A stretch of 64,000 nt of DNA from Prillingera fragicola (Eukaryota > Basidiomycota > Tremellomycetes > Trichosporonales > Trichosporonaceae): positions 1,240,001 to 1,304,000 of the forward strand of contig BEDY01000005.1 in the NCBI GenBank assembly GCA_002335605.1. The letters run 5' to 3'. Position numbers and translations under genes: made by a program. Below, in pieces: positions 44,860 through 56,562 of the stretch (the first letter of the stretch is position 1; every line of letters starts with the position of its first letter). The notes beneath the pieces were generated by a model, which had not been told where the DNA came from, made no database searches, and saw only the letters and a list, made by a program, of their open reading frames with translations.

Positions 44860-46868
44860 CTATGCGTCGACATTCATGGCAGTACCGTTGGCGCCATTCG
44901 CCGCCTCGGGCACAGTCTCCTCGATCCACGCATACCCCTTGACCTTCTTGCTCCCGTCGGGTGCTTCCACCTCGACGGCCTGTGGTGTGGGTTCGGGGCT
45001 GGCAGCGGCTGAAACCGCCGCGCTCGCGGTATCATTCACTTCGCTGCCGCCGTACGATGCTTCGTCGTCCATTGCTCCACCGCGGTTGCGTGCCGATCGC
45101 CTCTCGCCGGGAATGACCGGACGGGCACGGCCAGGGTCATAGGACTGGGCGACATCTGCCCTGGTTCCGCGGGCACCACGGCGCGGCTCATCCTCGTCGT
45201 CCTGCAAGTCAGCTATCTGTCGCACTGCGAACGCAACCCACGTCATAGTCGCTGTACGTGTAGTCGACCTTGCGACTGGACCGGCGGGTTCGTGTGGTGC
45301 GCAGCTCGGCAGCCTGCATGATACGCATGTTGTCGATAATCTTCTTGCGAGCACGCTGCACACGCATCTCCTCCTTTTCGACCTTGGGCACAATGTCGGC
45401 GGCGACCATGTCCGCCAGCTTGCGCTCCTCTTCCAGTCCCTTCGTCAATTTGCGGTACGCCACCACCTCTTTGACTGCCGGTTTCTTGCCCTTGACGCCC
45501 TTGGGCGCGGGCGGAGGTGTGGAGGCGCCGTAAGCGGCCCACTTTTCTTGCTGAGCTTGCAACTCTGCACGCGTCGTGGTGATAGTGACGAGGGGACAGG
45601 GACGCTTGAACGGGTTGCCAGACTGGTACAGGCGGGCAGACGCTGCTAACGTTAGTACGACATCGGCACAGGCACTTACAGTCCAAGCTCCAGATGCGCT
45701 GCTTGTTGCGATCGTGGCCCTTTGGTTCGATCCGAAACGTGTCATTCTCCTTCTCAGGCTCGTCCTTGGCACGTTTGCCAGTGGGGATAGAATCTTTGAT
45801 GGTTGCCCTGATCACTTCGGCGTGGGACACTGCGGTCAGCTAACGGACAGATCCGAGGACGTACACTGCCAGTCGACAAGCTGGCGCAGTAGCCTTGCGC
45901 GTTCAAACCAGTCGAGCTCAAACAGTCCACCACCGCGCTCCTCCATCTGTTTGAGCGGGTTCCTCTTCACACGCTCCCCCAGCTCCTCTCCGATGTGCCG
46001 CAACCGACCTAGCTCGGTGCGATGAGGGTCGCTGTTGCAGCAGCTTGCGCGTGGCTCCTCGTTCGGTGCCCATGGGCGATCCCACACTGTGAATTCGTGC
46101 GAGTTTAGCAACATGTCTGAAATGTAATTCGAGAGATGTGACTGGACATTTGTGCAGCTAGGTAGTCAGCTCTGCAGCTGGCTGCGCGGGTGCCACATTG
46201 AACTGCCGGGCGGTGGTAGAAACGCACTCGAGATTCCGCAGTCCAGGTTTGAGGTTGTGAAGGAAGCGGACAAGAATTCCTTCAAGTACATCATCAGGCC
46301 TGTTCGGTATAGGTTCCAAAAGGCACTGCTCAAAGCTGTCCCAAAGTCAGCGCGGGCCATGTGGCACTTTCGGCCAAGGGGTAGGGGGCAGCGGCGCCGT
46401 GGCCGCAAACCACCCGCAGCCGGTCCAACGGCATACCGGGTCCCTACACTCACTCTCCTAGACATTCCAGCTTTGTAATCTTGGGCATCATCCCAAACTT
46501 GACGATAAATGCCCACACGTACGCGACCTGCCAGCTGCCTCGTGTGAGCCAAACAATGTAAAAATCACCCTACGGGCGTGCATACTGCCGCCGCCGCAGT
46601 GTCACGGCGCCGCTCACACCGTTTCAGCCTGCACATCCACTCACTCGTCCTGCACGCGGTCTGGGCGTGGGGGCTCATAGGCATGCTCTGCGAGGTCGGC
46701 TTCGTGCCTCTGCCTCGCTTCAGCGCGGCGCGCAGAATCGTCCTCCACATGGTCCTCTGTATCGTCTTGGTCATTTTTCATGGTAAACTTCAATTTTAGG
46801 CCATTCGATGTGCTCGGGGAGGCCGTAGACACGTCCGCCTCGCGCTTGACCTCGGACATGGCCGACAT
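44860..46868 (-). CDS. DDT/WHIM-domain chromatin protein (Rsf1/CECR2-like)
   Basis: Seven exons (46868-46645, 46534-46454, 46335-46228, 46157-45865, 45829-45680, 45642-45242, 45201-44860) give 532 residues. After a short acidic N terminus, residues ~75-150 form a DDT-like helical domain (WQVAYVWAFIVKFG, FEQCLLEPIPNRPDDVLEGILVRFLHNLKPGLRNL). WHIM-like segments follow: DWFERARLLRQLVDWQLSHAEVIRATI and GHDRNKQRIWSLDSSARLYQSG. DDT-WHIM proteins are partners of ISWI-type remodellers and contact linker DNA. The C-terminal half is charged, with basic RTTRTRRSSRKVDYTYSDYD, and contains no PHD finger or bromodomain, so it differs from animal Rsf1/CECR2. The exact complex cannot be assigned. Confidence 0.82.
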
Positions 46869-47221
46869 GAGTTGCGAGGTGGAGGTGTTCTGCCGGACAA
46901 AGGACTCGGCGCAGGCCGAGTGAGCGACCAAAGGATGGGTGTGCTGTTGGGTGCTGATGAACGCAAGAACGTGACGTGTGAATGGGACGACTAGAGAAGA
47001 TGAATGTGGAAGAGCAATGTGGATAGTGTGCAGCGAGGCTCGAGTAGGCGCGTTCGATACCAGTCACTCGACACTCGGCGCGATCAGTAGCCTTTGAAAA
47101 ATCACACGTCAGGATTACCCCACGGGGTTTCAGATTGATACGGTGCCACTGACTGTCACCCACAGGACGGAAGATCGTCATCAGTCCGACCGACATTGTT
47201 GCTGTTGTACATTTGCCACCC
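46869..47221. promoter_or_regulatory. divergent promoter between DDT/WHIM and GRAM genes
   Basis: 353 bp between two divergent start codons. No specific motif recognised. Confidence 0.4.
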
Positions 47222-47946
47222 ATGTCCTTCAACACTATCCCCCACGGCTCAAAGTCGGCTCCCATTCACAGAGGAGAGAAACTCCTCACACCGGGGTATA
47301 CTACAGATGTACACCTCCAAATCCCAGCCACTATTGAGGGGCCAAAGCGCAAGGAGCGTGCTCAAGGTCGCGTGTGGCTCACAGACGAACGGGTGCGTTG
47401 GCGAAACTCTTCTGGCGAGACTCCTAAGCTTAGACCCTCAGTTAATTTTCATTCGCGGCATAGATGGTGACGAAGCACGACACGAACGGGGCGACGACGC
47501 TCCCCCGTCCTTTCACTCCCTCATTATCCCCTACGTGAGCCTTCGCGAGTGGAGCCTGTGCCGCACACGGCAGCCACTGACCAGTGCAGGGCATTATCCT
47601 GAAGAACGAATTCTCACTCCCCCTCTTCAGTGCAAACCACTTAACTGTCCTCTTTGGTGCCGACAAGTCATCGCGCCTCACGAATCTTCCTGATCCAGGT
47701 ATCGGCGCGGCGTTTGAGGCCAAGCTGTATGTCAACGACGGACTTGGTCACAACCTCTACAAACGGATTGAGAAGGAGGGTGCGCACTGGGAGGAGAGGC
47801 GGAAGGAGCGTGATCAGCTGCGTAAGTGCCTCGCTGTGGCTATTGTTCATTGAGACGCTGACGGATCAGCTGCCTACTCTGTTGGGGGCACGACAGTCGC
47901 CGCAGGTGACGACATCCCACCTCCCCCTCCTTTGCAATACAACTAG
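47222..47946 (+). CDS. WBP2-like GRAM-domain protein
   Basis: Four exons (47222-47392, 47442-47534, 47590-47821, 47870-47946) encode 190 residues. The fold follows the WW-domain-binding protein 2 pattern: KERAQGRVWLTDERLIFIRG, FHSLIIPYGIILKNEFSLPLF, LTVLFGAD and GIGAAFEAKLYV. The C terminus is Pro-rich (IPPPPPLQYN), a PPxY-like end that could be bound by WW proteins such as Rsp5/NEDD4 ligases. In animals WBP2 is a transcription coactivator; the fungal homologs are not characterised, so function is open. The assignment rests on the order of GRAM strands and the Pro-rich tail. Confidence 0.82.
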
Positions 47947-48072
47947 GACTGCAGTGCAGACCACCCGCGACCTGCAGTGCAGGAAGCTGTTGTAGCCCAC
48001 GCCGTACATTAGCCAATAATAAGCATGTCATCTCTATCTACATATACATACAATAATGTGAGACGAGTACAC

Positions 48073-49361
48073 TCATCCAGTGCGACGAGCGTACCACCAT
48101 GTTCCCTCCTTCTCTTTGACAACCCTCACAAACTTGGCCACAAGCTTATCCCTCGCCTTGGTATCTCCAGCGGGGAAGAGCCCCCTCATGAAGGGAATCA
48201 TCTGTTCCGGCCTCCATCGCGAGCGCGTCAAGAACAGGTCCGAGAATCGCGTGGCTGCGTGCATCGGCAGCAGGTGGACTGGGAAGTATGAGACCAGCGG
48301 TGATGGCGCAGTGAATGCGGTTGCAACGGGGTCGGTGAGCAGGTAGTCGCCACCGAGTAGATCGAGGTCGGCGAGGTAGGCGTAGGTGTCGCCAGTGGCC
48401 GTCTTCCAGTCTTCAATGAATAGATGTGATGGGCGTGGTGACTGGGTCGTCAGTTCGCTTTTCGGGAGCGTAGACTTACCTTTAGCCCAACGAGCAACCC
48501 TCGTCCCACCTCTCGCACCATCGCAACAACCTCACACTCCCAGCTCCCCGCCTCAACATGCCCAAACAACCCCATGACACCACGACTCAGCTCCCTCTCC
48601 ACATCATGGTCATTATCCAGCGCCTCCTCGACCACCCTCGCCGACACCACTACCCTCGGCGCCTTCTTCTCCCGTTCCTCCTCCTGGTCCCCATAGATAC
48701 AGCACAGCGCAAGCACGATCGACAGCAGCTCAGCCAGCTTGGCAGGCGGCAACAACAGCATATGTCCGTCGACCTCGACGACATTCTGCTCTTTGAGAGC
48801 AGCAGAGATCTCGCCGTCCGAAGCCTGGATAATGCTCTCGAGCTGGTTACGAGTGTACCGCTTCAGCCGGTCGTCCTCCACCCTCTTCCGTTTCATGCCC
48901 GGGACGCTCGCTTTCGGCGGCGCAGCAGCACTGAACGCCGGCACACCGAGGCCACCCCAAGCACTCTCGGCGAGCACAAACTGCAGCCTCTCCGTCCGCC
49001 CAGCGGCGGGCACGCACTCGAGGACTTCATGGCACACGTCGCGGATCTGCAGTGTCGGGTCCGGCTTGGGTGTAGTTGGTAGGCGGAGGATGAGGAGCGA
49101 GTTGGAGATGGCCACTGTGCGCAGGGCATACGTTTTCACGTCGGTGCAGAGGACGGCGTCGTCGTTTGGTCGGCCCTTGATCTTGAGCCTTGCCCTGTTA
49201 GTGGGTTGCAAGCAGGAGGAGACCTACGGCACAGTAACACCGCTCTCGACAAGCTTGAGGATATCGTTCGGCAGCTCGAGAAGCTGGTAGCTCTCCTCGG
49301 TGTTGCCAGGTGGAAAGCGAATCGTGACCCGCTCGTCGGGAAGGGTGGACGTGGCCGGCAT
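48073..49361 (-). CDS. DCC1: sister chromatid cohesion protein DCC1 (Ctf18-RFC subunit)
   Basis: A subunit of the alternative clamp loader Ctf18-Dcc1-Ctf8-RFC. Three exons (49361-49228, 49194-48480, 48441-48073) encode 405 residues, close to the family's usual length. Characteristic sequence: SYQLLELPNDILKLVESG, IKGRPNDDAVLCTDVKTYALRTVAISNSLLIL, then LKRYTRNQLESIIQASDGEI and, in the winged-helix C-terminal part, FSDLFLTRSRWRPEQMIPFMRGLF. The last intron ends at CCCAG before SPRPSHLFIEDWKTATGD. It ends TWWYARRTG with a TGA at 48073. Confidence 0.92.
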
Positions 49362-49634
49362 CGTGGTGCTGGTTCTCTGGTTCTGGATGATAACAAATGT
49401 AGGTTGATGGACGCGTCGCGTCTTGATTTCAGGATGATCATGTGTGATCACGTGATACATCGGCCGCCGGTTGTCGCCGGGCGATTTATTGTTATTTATT
49501 TGTCGTGCGAAGCTGTTTTCTACACAGATTTTTGCATGAGGCTGTCATATATTTACAGATGTCTAGAGGAGGCCAGAGAGAAATAATATCAAGGGGTTCC
49601 TTTGTGCATTATGGGATAAAGCGAGGATGAAGGT
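49362..49634. other. DCC1 upstream / RRM gene 3' region
   Basis: 273 bases, AT-richer than the surroundings near 49480-49600. No gene recognised. Confidence 0.4.
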
Positions 49635-52600
49635 CTACCAACCACCATAGTTGTCTTCACCGCCTTCCTCAGTTCGCAAACCCATTCGGTTGCAATCCCT
49701 GGCAAGTGGGGCAGTTGACACAAACGGCGCAGAAGAGGCGGGAAGTGCAGAAGGTGGGAGCTGGGCAAAGTGGTAGGCAGGCGTGGGCTGGCGCGGGGGA
49801 ACAGGCGGTTCCTCTGCCATGGCTTCGGTGCCACCTGCGGTCGAGTGGGGACAGGGACCAGGCGGAGCAGATACGTTTTCGGCTGCTGAGGTAGCCACCG
49901 GAGCAGGCATTGTGAGGACCACGGGCACTGACTCTAGGGTAACATTGGGAGGTACTGAGCCACTCTCAGTGGCCCGTGACGGCGCTTCAGGCATGAACGG
50001 TACCTGGAACGGGGTCTCGGGCAAGGGCGGTGCTGGACTAAACATGAACGGTGCATGACCTGGGTGCACGCCGGGTGTAGCCATGTTTCCGGTCGAAGGT
50101 GCAGGGGGAAAGTGCTCGGCGGGGCCGTGTCCACCCGTGTGCAGGGGGAACAGCTGAAGAGTCTCCGCTTGAGGCGCCGCCCGGCGGATTCCGTTCGCCT
50201 CGCGCCATTGCTGGAGCTGCTCGGGGTCGTAGATTGGCTTGAACATGCCGTCCTCGAATTTAGTGCCTACGAGGCGTGGGGCAATCTTGTTGGACTCTAT
50301 GACGGTGCCATGGTCATTTGGGTTCCCGGGTGGGGGAGGTGGCATGGAAGTATCGGCCGCCACTTTGACGTGGGAGGGGTCGCGAGGGGGACTCTGTCCT
50401 GAATGAGCAACGCTTGAGGGCGAGACCGTGTGCACTGATGCAATGATTGAGTGCTCAGAATATGGCCCTGCCTGCTGAGGAGGTGAAGAGGCAGGAGAAC
50501 AGTGATGCTGCTGTGGTGGCTGAGCGGTGGCGAGGTGCTGGGGTGGACCAAAAGTGGGTGTCTGTTCAGCACTGCCAGTGAGACCCAAGTTCATCTGCCA
50601 CAGCATGGGCACAAGGGCGGTACCTCCAGACCTCATGTTAAGGAGCTGCTCTTGCGAGACGTTTCCGAAACTCGTGACAGGAGCAACACCAAATGAGAAG
50701 AAACCCAATGGCTGATGAGGGTGTGGCGGCTGCGGGTGCGGCGGGTACGGGTATGGGTACGGTGGCTGTGGGTGCGGCGGTTGTGGACGACTCTGGCGGG
50801 GAGCCGATGACGGTGGCATCGGAGCGCACGCCGGTAGAGGCAGTGGAGGGGAATGCTTCTCGTGCGGGCTACGAGGCTCAGTCTGGGACCACGGCTCGGG
50901 ATGATCATAAAGTGCAACAGGCGACATGGACTTAATCGACCAGGAGCGTGGTTTGATACGCGGCGTGGGCGGGGTGTACTGGCGGAGCATGTCGGTGCTG
51001 ATGACTCGGCCGTGTGAGTCGACAAAGACCTCGCGGGCGACCACGTCGAGAGGCAGGACCTTGCGTGGCTCGACCTTGAGAGCAGATCCAAACGAGACGG
51101 CGCCATTCTCAAAGTCCACAGCCCTTGACGCCGACTCGGCGCTCTGAAACAGCACCCGCGCTGTAGTGTAGATGCCACGGGCTGGAACCCAGTGGGGATT
51201 GTACTCCACAGCAACGATTTTACCGTAGCGCTCAAACCGGCGGAGGAGGGTGAAGTGTGTCTCACTATCCTTGACTAGACGGCCGACAAAGACCGCCGCA
51301 TCATCAATGTAGCGTGTCTCGCCATCTACAAGGAGCTCGCGAAGGGGGCGTCCCTTGTAGGTTGGCATTACCTGGCGAGTGAGCTCGTGGGCTAGGTCAC
51401 GCGTTGGAGAGTCCTCGCTGTGGCTCGAGAAGCCTGGCGGGGTGAGTGGCGGAGACGCGAGGTCTACTGTGATGGGAGCGGGGGACTGATTGACAGTGGA
51501 AGGTAAGTGATAGAGCTGAGGGTGAGGGTCAGGAGGAGGCTGAGAGGACTGCTCCTGCTCGGTGGCGTAGCGAGCAGTGAAGCCAGGAAGAGGGATGAGT
51601 TGCTGCCACAATCAGCAATGTCTGGAGGGTAGCACTCACGTCCATGAGGTATCGGGCCTCACCGGGGCCGCTGACGCGGAATACCCAACCATTGTTGGTT
51701 TCAGGTGACGGACGAGTCACTCCGTGAATCTCAACGAAGAAGTCGACCAGCGGCGGGAGAAACTGCCCATCAGCGCCACTCGCCACACACACCCACCTCG
51801 CGCTCAGGAATACGCCTGCCGAGATCAAACTCCTGCAGCAACACCGCAGTCCTGCCTCCATGAGCTCGAGCACGGTTTTGGATTTGCTCCTCGGGCTCAT
51901 CCGCCGTAAACACCGAGGCGCGATAGACCACACTCCCAGAACGCAAGGCACGCGGTGTGGCCCATACGCGAATGGAGGGGGGACACGGCTGCGTGTCATG
52001 CAAGGCCGGCTCACCCGCGCCGCCACCGGGCTCGAGTTTGCTCTTACGGGGAGAAGGGGAGGAAGAGCGAGAACGCGAGTCAAAGCGTTCAGAAGAGACT
52101 TTGATCCAGATTGCATTCACGTCCTCGGGGGCGGTGCGGTGAATTTCAATGTCAAAGTGGGCTGCGCCACTCCGCGAGGTGGACTTGAAGATGCAGCGGT
52201 GGCGGTCGGGGTCGTCAAAGACAGCGGTAAGGCCTTCCTCATGCTGGCTTCAGTTGATGTTTCATCTGTGGACACTCACGTGAAAGACGACGAGAGCCTT
52301 GTCCGTTTGGTGGTTTGACTCGTAATTGTTCGGGATCCTGTCGTGTCAGTGCCACTCAGTGACGCCAAACTGTACTCACACGCAGCGAATAGTGCCATAC
52401 CGAGAAAAGTGATCAAACATGAGCGTCTTGAGCTCAGCCGTACGGATAGGAAATGGTGCCCTGCACATATTCAGCAACAACACACAAACGGTGTGCCACA
52501 TACCTGATCATAATCCTGCGCGACGCAAACAGAGGCGAGTGCTTGGGGTGGTTCGGATCCTTTTTCCATCATGTCTGATTTTCACGCTTGTCTCGCCTGG

Positions 52601-53940
52601 AGGGTCGACCATGGGTTGACTTCTGCGAAGGCTCGGTGGAGCTCTGTGACTGCCGACTTGGACTGTGGCGGAACGGAGCAGTGTGCGGGCTCGGCGGGAA
52701 ATTGAACGTCTCACGGAGCTGGGGGAGAGTGGCGGGGGCAGCCTCGCCGCTCAAGTCGCCCCAACCGCCGTTGAGTTCTTCGCCCTCCGAGGCCGTATCG
52801 TGGTCATTTGAGTAGTAGACAGTTGAAGGGTGATTGGGTGGGGCGGCGCTGTCTGGGCGGGAGAAGGAGTCGGCGTCGGCGTCGGGGGCTAGACGCTGGT
52901 TCGTGGAATCCGGGGGTGGAGGTGCCTGGGCAGAGAGGCTGTTGACCCAGTCGTTGAGGCCGCCCGAGCCCCAGCCGCCGTCGTCCTCGCCCTCGTTTTG
53001 CTTAGGGACAGGAGATGAAACAGGGAAAATGACCTTCTCAGTCTTCCCGGGCTGGGCCGGGCGACCCCACGGACGAGGGTTGGGCAGACTGAGGTGGTTG
53101 ACATCATCACCCCGCATGCTGCGGTGAGTGTGGGTGGGACCACCACGTACGGCGATACCCTCGGCAACATCGAACATGCGACCGGCCCGGCAATGATCTG
53201 GCTTGTCTTTCCAGACACTTGGACCGGACTGTCTCTCGTGAGCGGGCTTGCCGGTAGGTGTGCGGGAGAAGATGCGGCTCTGGGCAATGTCGGGCTGGGG
53301 TTAGTTGCCACATTGGCAAAGGGACTCACAGCGTCGTCGTCCCAGGAGGTAATGACTTTCGTGCCGTGGCCGCTATTGAAAGACGAGAGATCCCCGTCAC
53401 GAGCAAAGGGTGGAGGCGACGGAGGGGGTGGCTTCCATGCGACGGAGACGGTCGGCTACAGGGGGTAGGGATCGTCAGCCCAAATTCCACGAGGCTCTTG
53501 TGCCACATACGTGTGTCTGCACGCCGTTCTCATCAGGCTCGTGCATCAAGGTGACACGCATACCCGTGTGGGAGGGTCGGCGCCCACGGCTACCCTTGAT
53601 ACCGCTGGCAGTGGTAACACCCAAAGGTGGCTCGGACGTCTAATAATGGCTTAACGAGAGGCCATGCGCGTGGCTGCGTGCGTTACGTACCGCTTCTGAG
53701 GATGACTGGGGTCCGGCCGAGGCTGCCAAGCCGTGGGCGCCTGGAACCCAGGTCGCAATTGCTTTCACGCCTCTGTTGGTGGAGGTTACCGTGTGGGGAG
53801 TTGGGCTGAGGATGTTGACGTCGTCGGTTTGCTGGTGTATGCAGGCGCCAGGTGGACCCTGCGACAACGGTGAGCGGGAGCAAGCAGCTGCAGTTGAATG
53901 TGCTTACCCCGGTGCTTGAGGTAGACCTCGAGCCCGCCAT
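49635..53940 (-). CDS. large RRM-containing RNA-binding protein with one in-frame stop
   Basis: Ten exons can be joined in one frame (53940-53908, 53858-53691, 53639-53511, 53455-53330, 53294-52504, 52460-52380, 52337-52280, 52243-51797, 51762-51640, 51602-49635), 1,308 codons including a single internal TGA at codon 394 (52571-52569). The N-terminal part is disordered (ITSWDDDAPDIAQ, RMFDVAEGIAVRGGP). An RRM-like fold begins after the stop (FPIRTAELKTLMFDHFSRYGTIRCVIPNN), and a second RRM is near residues 700-790 (AAVFVGRLVKDSETHFTLLRRFERYGKIVAVEYN). The C-terminal ~500 residues are rich in Pro, Gln and His. I do not recognise a named ortholog. Two separate genes are an alternative, but the downstream part then lacks an in-frame ATG. 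Confidence 0.72.
52569..52571 (-). other. in-frame TGA inside the RRM gene
   Basis: The frame before (RPSRRDKRENQT) and after (WKKDPNHPKHSPLFASRR) is continuous and both sides look coding. I found no GT-AG intron with matching phase that would remove the codon. Confidence 0.75.
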
Positions 53941-55479
53941 TGATGTTCGGAAAGCTGGGGTGGGAGGAAGCTAAGTAGTTAGGTGGTTCAGCCGAGGAGC
54001 GGTGTCGGAGGAAGGGATAGGAAGTCGGAGGTGTTTCTCTGGGGGAGGCGGTCTCGCAGAGCTTGAGTAGCCAAGAGGGGGAGCCCTACTGTAACTATGC
54101 GTGAGGGAGCAAGAAGTGGGAATGAAAGAGAGAAGAGTGAGACGCTGAAAAGCTGATGTTAGGAGGGTGAGTGGACTGGCCCAGGGCGTTGTCAGGCAAG
54201 AAAATGTGTGAGCCGAGGCGCATAAGCTGGAACAGCCTGAACACTGCGCAGCACACTGATCAGCGCCAAACACTGCGCCCCTCGTCCTTCTTTGGACCCA
54301 AAGTGCAGGCAAAGGCCGCCTGCGCCCTACACTTGTTGATCGAAAGGACCTCGTTTGTTTGATCAGCGTCACTGGTCTCGCCTCGTGTCGCAAGTCAGAG
54401 AGTGAGGCAGAGGGAGGAAGAGCAAGGAGTAACGCCTGTCAGCCTCATGGCACTTGCAGACCACCACTAGTGCATGGACCTCTCACTCCACCAGCTGCGA
54501 GTGTGCCAGCTGTATGCCACATTCACTTTTACCCACCACTCCTCCACAAACGACTTGGTGTAGGCCAATGGCCAATGGGCAGCAGGTCCTGAGCAGATGG
54601 CAATATGGTCAGCATACCTCGTTATGCTGGAGAACAAAGAGCGTGACGCGGCGAAGGTTAGGTTGAACGACAATGACGAATAATTGACTCCCAACTGCCA
54701 CCAGCTCGTGGTCTGCGGAATATTCCCGTGCTGCTAGCCACTGCCTGCCGTCTCAGCTTGGGGTCTACCCACCGAGAATTGCGGCATAGCGGCTACCTAC
54801 GACAATGGATGGCGCGGAGCTCGTTCTCGCAGCGCCCGCTCAAGGATAAGGCTGGAGCCGACCAAGAAGACGAAGGTTGATCCGACATCAAGCCAACCGT
54901 GCCTTGAACCCGGTCCGACGCGCCTGGCCTCGGTCTTCCATAATCTCGGACCTCGAAGCGTCCCGCACCGAGCAGGACCGCAGGACAACTTACGTTACCA
55001 ATTAGCATTAACCCAGCCAAAACTCCCTACCAGGCAATCCCAAACGAGTTACACACCCTCTTCTCGCTGGTGGGCAGACCATGCGCAACATGGTCCAGGA
55101 ACACGAGCTTTCGACTGCATCAATATTCCGCGTTCTTCTGCCAAAGGCACAAGAAACAAGAAACCCGACCCCTGCTGTTCGGAAACTGCGTCTCTGTCCC
55201 CAATACGAGACCAGAGCAACACCTGCGCTGCAAGCTCCTAGAGGAGCTCGGGTCCTGGCGGGGACTATGAATGTGCCTGCGGGATATACACGGTGAGACA
55301 CACATGACCATGTCAGGCTTAACGTCAACAGTCAATGACGGGCTACAGGCAGACGTAAAATCTTTGTTCTTGTTTGTAGCTGGTCGTGTGGGCTTGGACT
55401 GTAGTGGTCCTTCCGCTGCTATGCTCCTCATCCGGTGGCCCCCATTCCCTCACCACTGCAAGCGCAGCACGGCATAGTG

Positions 55480-55486
55480 TATAAAG
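55480..55486 (+). promoter_or_regulatory. TATA-like box of the WSC protein gene
   Basis: TATAAAG lies 89 bases upstream of the ATG at 55569, the expected range for a fungal TATA element. It is the only clear TATA box seen near a start codon in this window. Confidence 0.55.
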
Positions 55487-55510
55487 AGAGCAAGCGCAAA
55501 CCAGCGCGTC

Positions 55511-55550
55511 CCCCGTCCGTCCACACTCACCCCCGTCCGTCCACACTCAC
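55511..55550 (+). repeat. perfect 20-bp tandem duplication in the WSC gene leader
   Basis: Two adjacent identical copies of the unit CCCCGTCCGTCCACACTCAC, between the TATA-like box and the start codon. It probably lies in the 5' UTR. Confidence 0.9.
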
Positions 55551-55568
55551 CAAAGTCGCTCTCTAATC

Positions 55569-56101
55569 ATGCATATTGCTCTCGCAGCTCTCCTTCTCCC
55601 CCTCCTCGCCCCTCTCGTGGCCGCCGAAGCCTCCCCTGAACCAGAGGCCGCCATGGACGATTTCTCCCTCGAGGCCCGTGGCTTTGGCGGGTCCAAGTTT
55701 GGCTGGCGCTCGCGTGGCTGCTACAAAGGTAAGTCTTTGCGAGTGAATCCTGTGCTGACAAGCAAGACTGCTACGATGGCATGCACCGCTACCTCCCTCA
55801 CTTTGCCTACCGCGACGACCGCAAGTAAGTACCGCCCGCCCAGCTGCCACCATCTTGTGGCGCCACCAACCAATCACGCCGAAACGACAACTGACCGACT
55901 CAGCAACCCAGCAAAGTGCATCACCGCCTGCCGCAAAGCAGGCTCACCTTCGCCGGACTGCAGTACGCCGACGAGTGCTGGTGTGGCAACTCTCTCGGCG
56001 CTGCCGACAAGACGCCTCCGAGGGACTGTTTCAACCGTTGCCAGAATGGTGGCAACTGCGGTGGACCTTGCAGGAACAGTATCTGGTCTGCGCGCCGTTA
56101 A
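55569..56101 (+). CDS. secreted WSC-domain protein with a likely frameshift
   Basis: A signal peptide (MHIALAALLLPLLAPLVAAEA) leads to one WSC domain, a cysteine-rich carbohydrate-binding module of fungal surface sensors. Exons are 55569-55728, 55767-55824 and 55904 onwards. The domain starts GCYKDCYDGMHRYLPHFAYRDD and continues NPAKCITACRKAG in one frame, but the matching second half (TFAGLQYADECWCGNSL, then CFNRCQNGGNCGGPC and a stop at 56101) is in another frame. The shift is at about 55943 and equals one missing base. Read literally, the first frame runs to 56159 with an unrelated tail. No membrane segment follows, so the product would be a small secreted lectin-like protein, not a Wsc1-type sensor. 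Confidence 0.75.
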
Positions 56102-56562
56102 CAGGTGGCTCGGTTCAAGAATTTCTCGCTGCCTCCTGATTGAGGACCCCGAGACTTGACTTGGACGAGGGTGAGGATTTTGGGATTCGGAAGTTTGCGG
56201 CGTCATGGCCACCACACTCGTTATTTTTCATACGTTTTGCGTTGTAGTTTATTCACCATGTGACTACCACTCAAATCACTTAATCAAATACCATCACAAG
56301 CCTTTTCGGACTGTCTTCACCGTCTGACAAGATCCGCCTCTCAGCGAGTCGCTGCCAACTCGCGAGCGCCTTGTCAGTGCAGCACAGCCACCAAAACCAA
56401 CGAAGTGATACCTGTCCAACAAATACGTGTACCCTTGATCGAAATTTGATCCCGCCCACCACCATTTTGACATTTTGCGAGCCATCAACCTCGACCTGCA
56501 CACCAGCTAGCAGCTCGACTACAACTACTACCCAACCGACCCCATCAAGCAACACCGCCGCC
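56102..56562. other. intergenic, WSC 3' UTR and NOP10 promoter
   Basis: About 460 bases with an AT-richer stretch at 56220-56300; no gene recognised. Confidence 0.45.

Larger units (their letters stand above)
53941..55568. other. 1.6-kb divergent intergenic region
   Basis: Between the RRM gene and the WSC protein gene. Apart from the TATA-like element and the 20-bp tandem duplication near its right end (separate entries), I see no gene. A GGTTCAAGGC near 54900 (minus strand) resembles a tRNA B box, but no cloverleaf could be drawn. Confidence 0.5.

Noticed and set aside
52566..52571. separate downstream RRM gene starting at the ATGATGG overlapping the TGA
   Set aside because: That ATG frame does not match the phase of the next exon (GG-GCACC), so it cannot continue into the RRM.
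52569..52571. selenocysteine at the in-frame TGA
   Set aside because: Fungi of this group are not known to use selenocysteine and the protein is not a redox enzyme.
54890..54930. possible tRNA on the minus strand (GGTTCAAGGC)
   Set aside because: The T-stem has a mismatch and no acceptor stem or anticodon arm could be paired.
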